Shown: piece by piece, positions 7,255 to 7,982 of the stretch
Layout: each line of letters begins with the position of its first letter
Numbering within the stretch: position 1 is the stretch's first letter
Assembly (NCBI GenBank): GCA_009691815.1
Contig: SIAL01000151.1
Coordinates: forward strand, 1 to 7,982
Source of the DNA: Gemmataceae bacterium
Lineage (GTDB): Bacteria > Planctomycetota > Planctomycetia > Gemmatales > Gemmataceae
Length of the DNA stretch: 7,982 nt
Reading direction: 5' to 3'
Made by a program: the position numbers and the translations under genes
The notes under the pieces: model-generated
What the model was told of the DNA's origin: nothing
The model's input: the letters and a program-made list of their open reading frames with translations, nothing else
Databases searched by the model: none

Positions 7255-7778
7255 AAATGCTTCCCCTTCCTTGAAACAGATTGCTTCTTAAAGCGGTTTG
7301 TCAAAAAGTTTGGATAGTCCGGCGGACCAAAGATCCATGAGACTACCACCAGGATACCAAATAGGATGTGGACTCCGTTGAAAAAAGTCGAATTGGAAAC
7401 GCCTATTGCGGAAAAAGTGCCTTCTTCCAGACGATAAAGCAACGCTCTATGCGAGAACTTGGCCAAGGCGGGACGAAAATCCATGGGATCATATTCCCAA
7501 GCAAAATATTGCCTCCGAGTTTCATCATCCATTTGGGCAAGGCGCAGGCCCCTTTCCCAAACTGTCAAAGGACACTCTATTCCTAACGCTCCCTCAATTC
7601 CAATAAAGGCCATTAGGCCAAGGTGGGCTCCCCGGATCCAAAAGTTCCTAGCCCACCAAGAATGAAACCAAACTCCGGCGGGAATGGCCAGTTGATAAAG
7701 GATGATCGTCGCTACCAAGCCAAAGTGGAAGGTGACGATTTGGTCGGCCGCCTGAGAATAAGGATCGGTTATATCCAT
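7251..7778 (-). CDS. DUF2784-type integral membrane protein with enlarged loop
   Basis: 175 residues. The family signature is visible as an N-terminal membrane helix (about 15-38), a second helix (about 50-67) beginning A-H-L, then E-C-P-L-T-V-W-E-R-G-L-R-L (68-80), matching the 'CPLTxxExxLR' motif of DUF2784. A third helix lies at about 133-151 and ends W-I-F-G-P-P, followed by a basic tail. DUF2784 proteins are, from memory, usually about 120-130 residues; here the segment between the CPLT motif and the last helix (about 81-130) is longer and rich in charged and aromatic residues. The function of the family is unknown. The ATG at 7778 follows the DinB-like stop by 3 nt and has no recognisable Shine-Dalgarno, so translation probably depends on ribosomes arriving from the upstream gene. 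The 3' end overlaps the propeller start by ATGA. Confidence 0.85.
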   Translation of the reverse strand: MDITDPYSQAADQIVTFHFGLVATIILYQLAIPAGVWFHSWWARNFWIRGAHLGLMAFIGIEGALGIECPLTVWERGLRLAQMDDETRRQYFAWEYDPMDFRPALAKFSHRALLYRLEEGTFSAIGVSNSTFFNGVHILFGILVVVSWIFGPPDYPNFLTNRFKKQSVSRKGKHL

Positions 7779-7781
7779 GGT

Positions 7782-7982
7782 TTAGAAAAGCACAGGTTTT
7801 CCCAATTTGCGGCGGATTACACTTACCTGACCCGAGTGCATAATAAAATGTTGGGCCGCCAGTTCGAACAAGTTACCAAAGGTAGGTGCCTTAGGGGCAA
7901 GGTATCCCGTGTTCGGTTTATCAAGGTCGGCCTCGCTCATTTTGCCTAAGGATGCAATCGACACGGCTCGGGTTTCCTTGAG
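7782..7982 (-). CDS. DinB/YfiT-like metal-binding protein, C-terminal end (partial)
   Basis: The last 66 codons of a gene that enters from the right edge, ending with TAA at 7784-7782. No start is visible; a GTG at 7964 is in frame but internal, because the frame stays open to the edge. The sequence fits the C-terminal helix of the DinB four-helix bundle: L-x-x-M-S-E-A-D-L-D near the beginning, then N-L-F-E-L-A-A-Q-H-F-I-M-H-S-G-Q (38-52 of the visible part) and V-I-R-R-K-L-G-K-P. The 'HxxxHxGQ' segment normally supplies a metal-ligand histidine in this family, which includes thiol-dependent transferases and proteins of unknown function. Which subgroup this is cannot be decided without the N-terminal histidine. 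It is followed 3 nt later by the DUF2784 gene, so it is probably the upstream member of the same operon. Confidence 0.75.
   Translation of the reverse strand, partial: LKETRAVSIASLGKMSEADLDKPNTGYLAPKAPTFGNLFELAAQHFIMHSGQVSVIRRKLGKPVLF

Overview
The window is a single dense block of protein genes, all on the minus strand, so it is read from right to left. It holds eight genes: two run off the edges and six are complete. No gap between neighbours exceeds 23 bases. Three junctions are 4-base ATGA overlaps (at 7251-7254, 5986-5989 and 1964-1967), and the others are separated by 3, 7, 23 and 12 bases. This looks like one polycistronic operon whose promoter lies to the right of the window and whose end lies to the left. 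I see no RNA gene, mobile element, CRISPR array, origin or convincing terminator.

The gene content suggests a planctomycete or close relative in the PVC group. The reasons are an exported PQQ-type propeller protein with the R-F-R-G-P-N-G motif near its mature N-terminus, an exported NIPSNAP protein, and an exported propeller-plus-HEAT protein resembling the planctomycete membrane-bound dehydrogenase type. G+C is close to one half by eye. The lineage is an inference from family content; no marker gene is present.

Order in transcription: (1) the C-terminal end of a DinB/YfiT-like metal-binding protein (7782-7982); (2) a DUF2784-type membrane protein with an enlarged loop (7251-7778); (3) a secreted PQQ/BamB-like propeller (5986-7254); (4) a small secreted NIPSNAP-domain protein (5573-5989); (5) a cytosolic superfamily 1B helicase of the IGHMBP2/Upf1 type with a TTG start (3655-5565); (6) and (7) two tandem exported proteins, each with a retropepsin-like DTG protease domain followed by a PDZ domain (2789-3631 and 1964-2776); (8) a large exported protein with propeller-like segments and HEAT-like helices (1-1967), open to the window edge.

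Five of the eight proteins carry an export signal (clear in most, weaker in the NIPSNAP protein and the first protease) and one is a membrane protein, so the operon mostly serves the cell envelope. The helicase is the outlier. The two observations most worth following are the tandem DTG-PDZ pair, and a dnaX-like arrangement in the first of the pair: an internal Shine-Dalgarno-like AGGAGG 9 nt before an in-frame A AAA AAC heptamer. It sits in the linker between protease and PDZ domains and could produce a PDZ-less form by -1 frameshifting. Neither function is proven by sequence alone.
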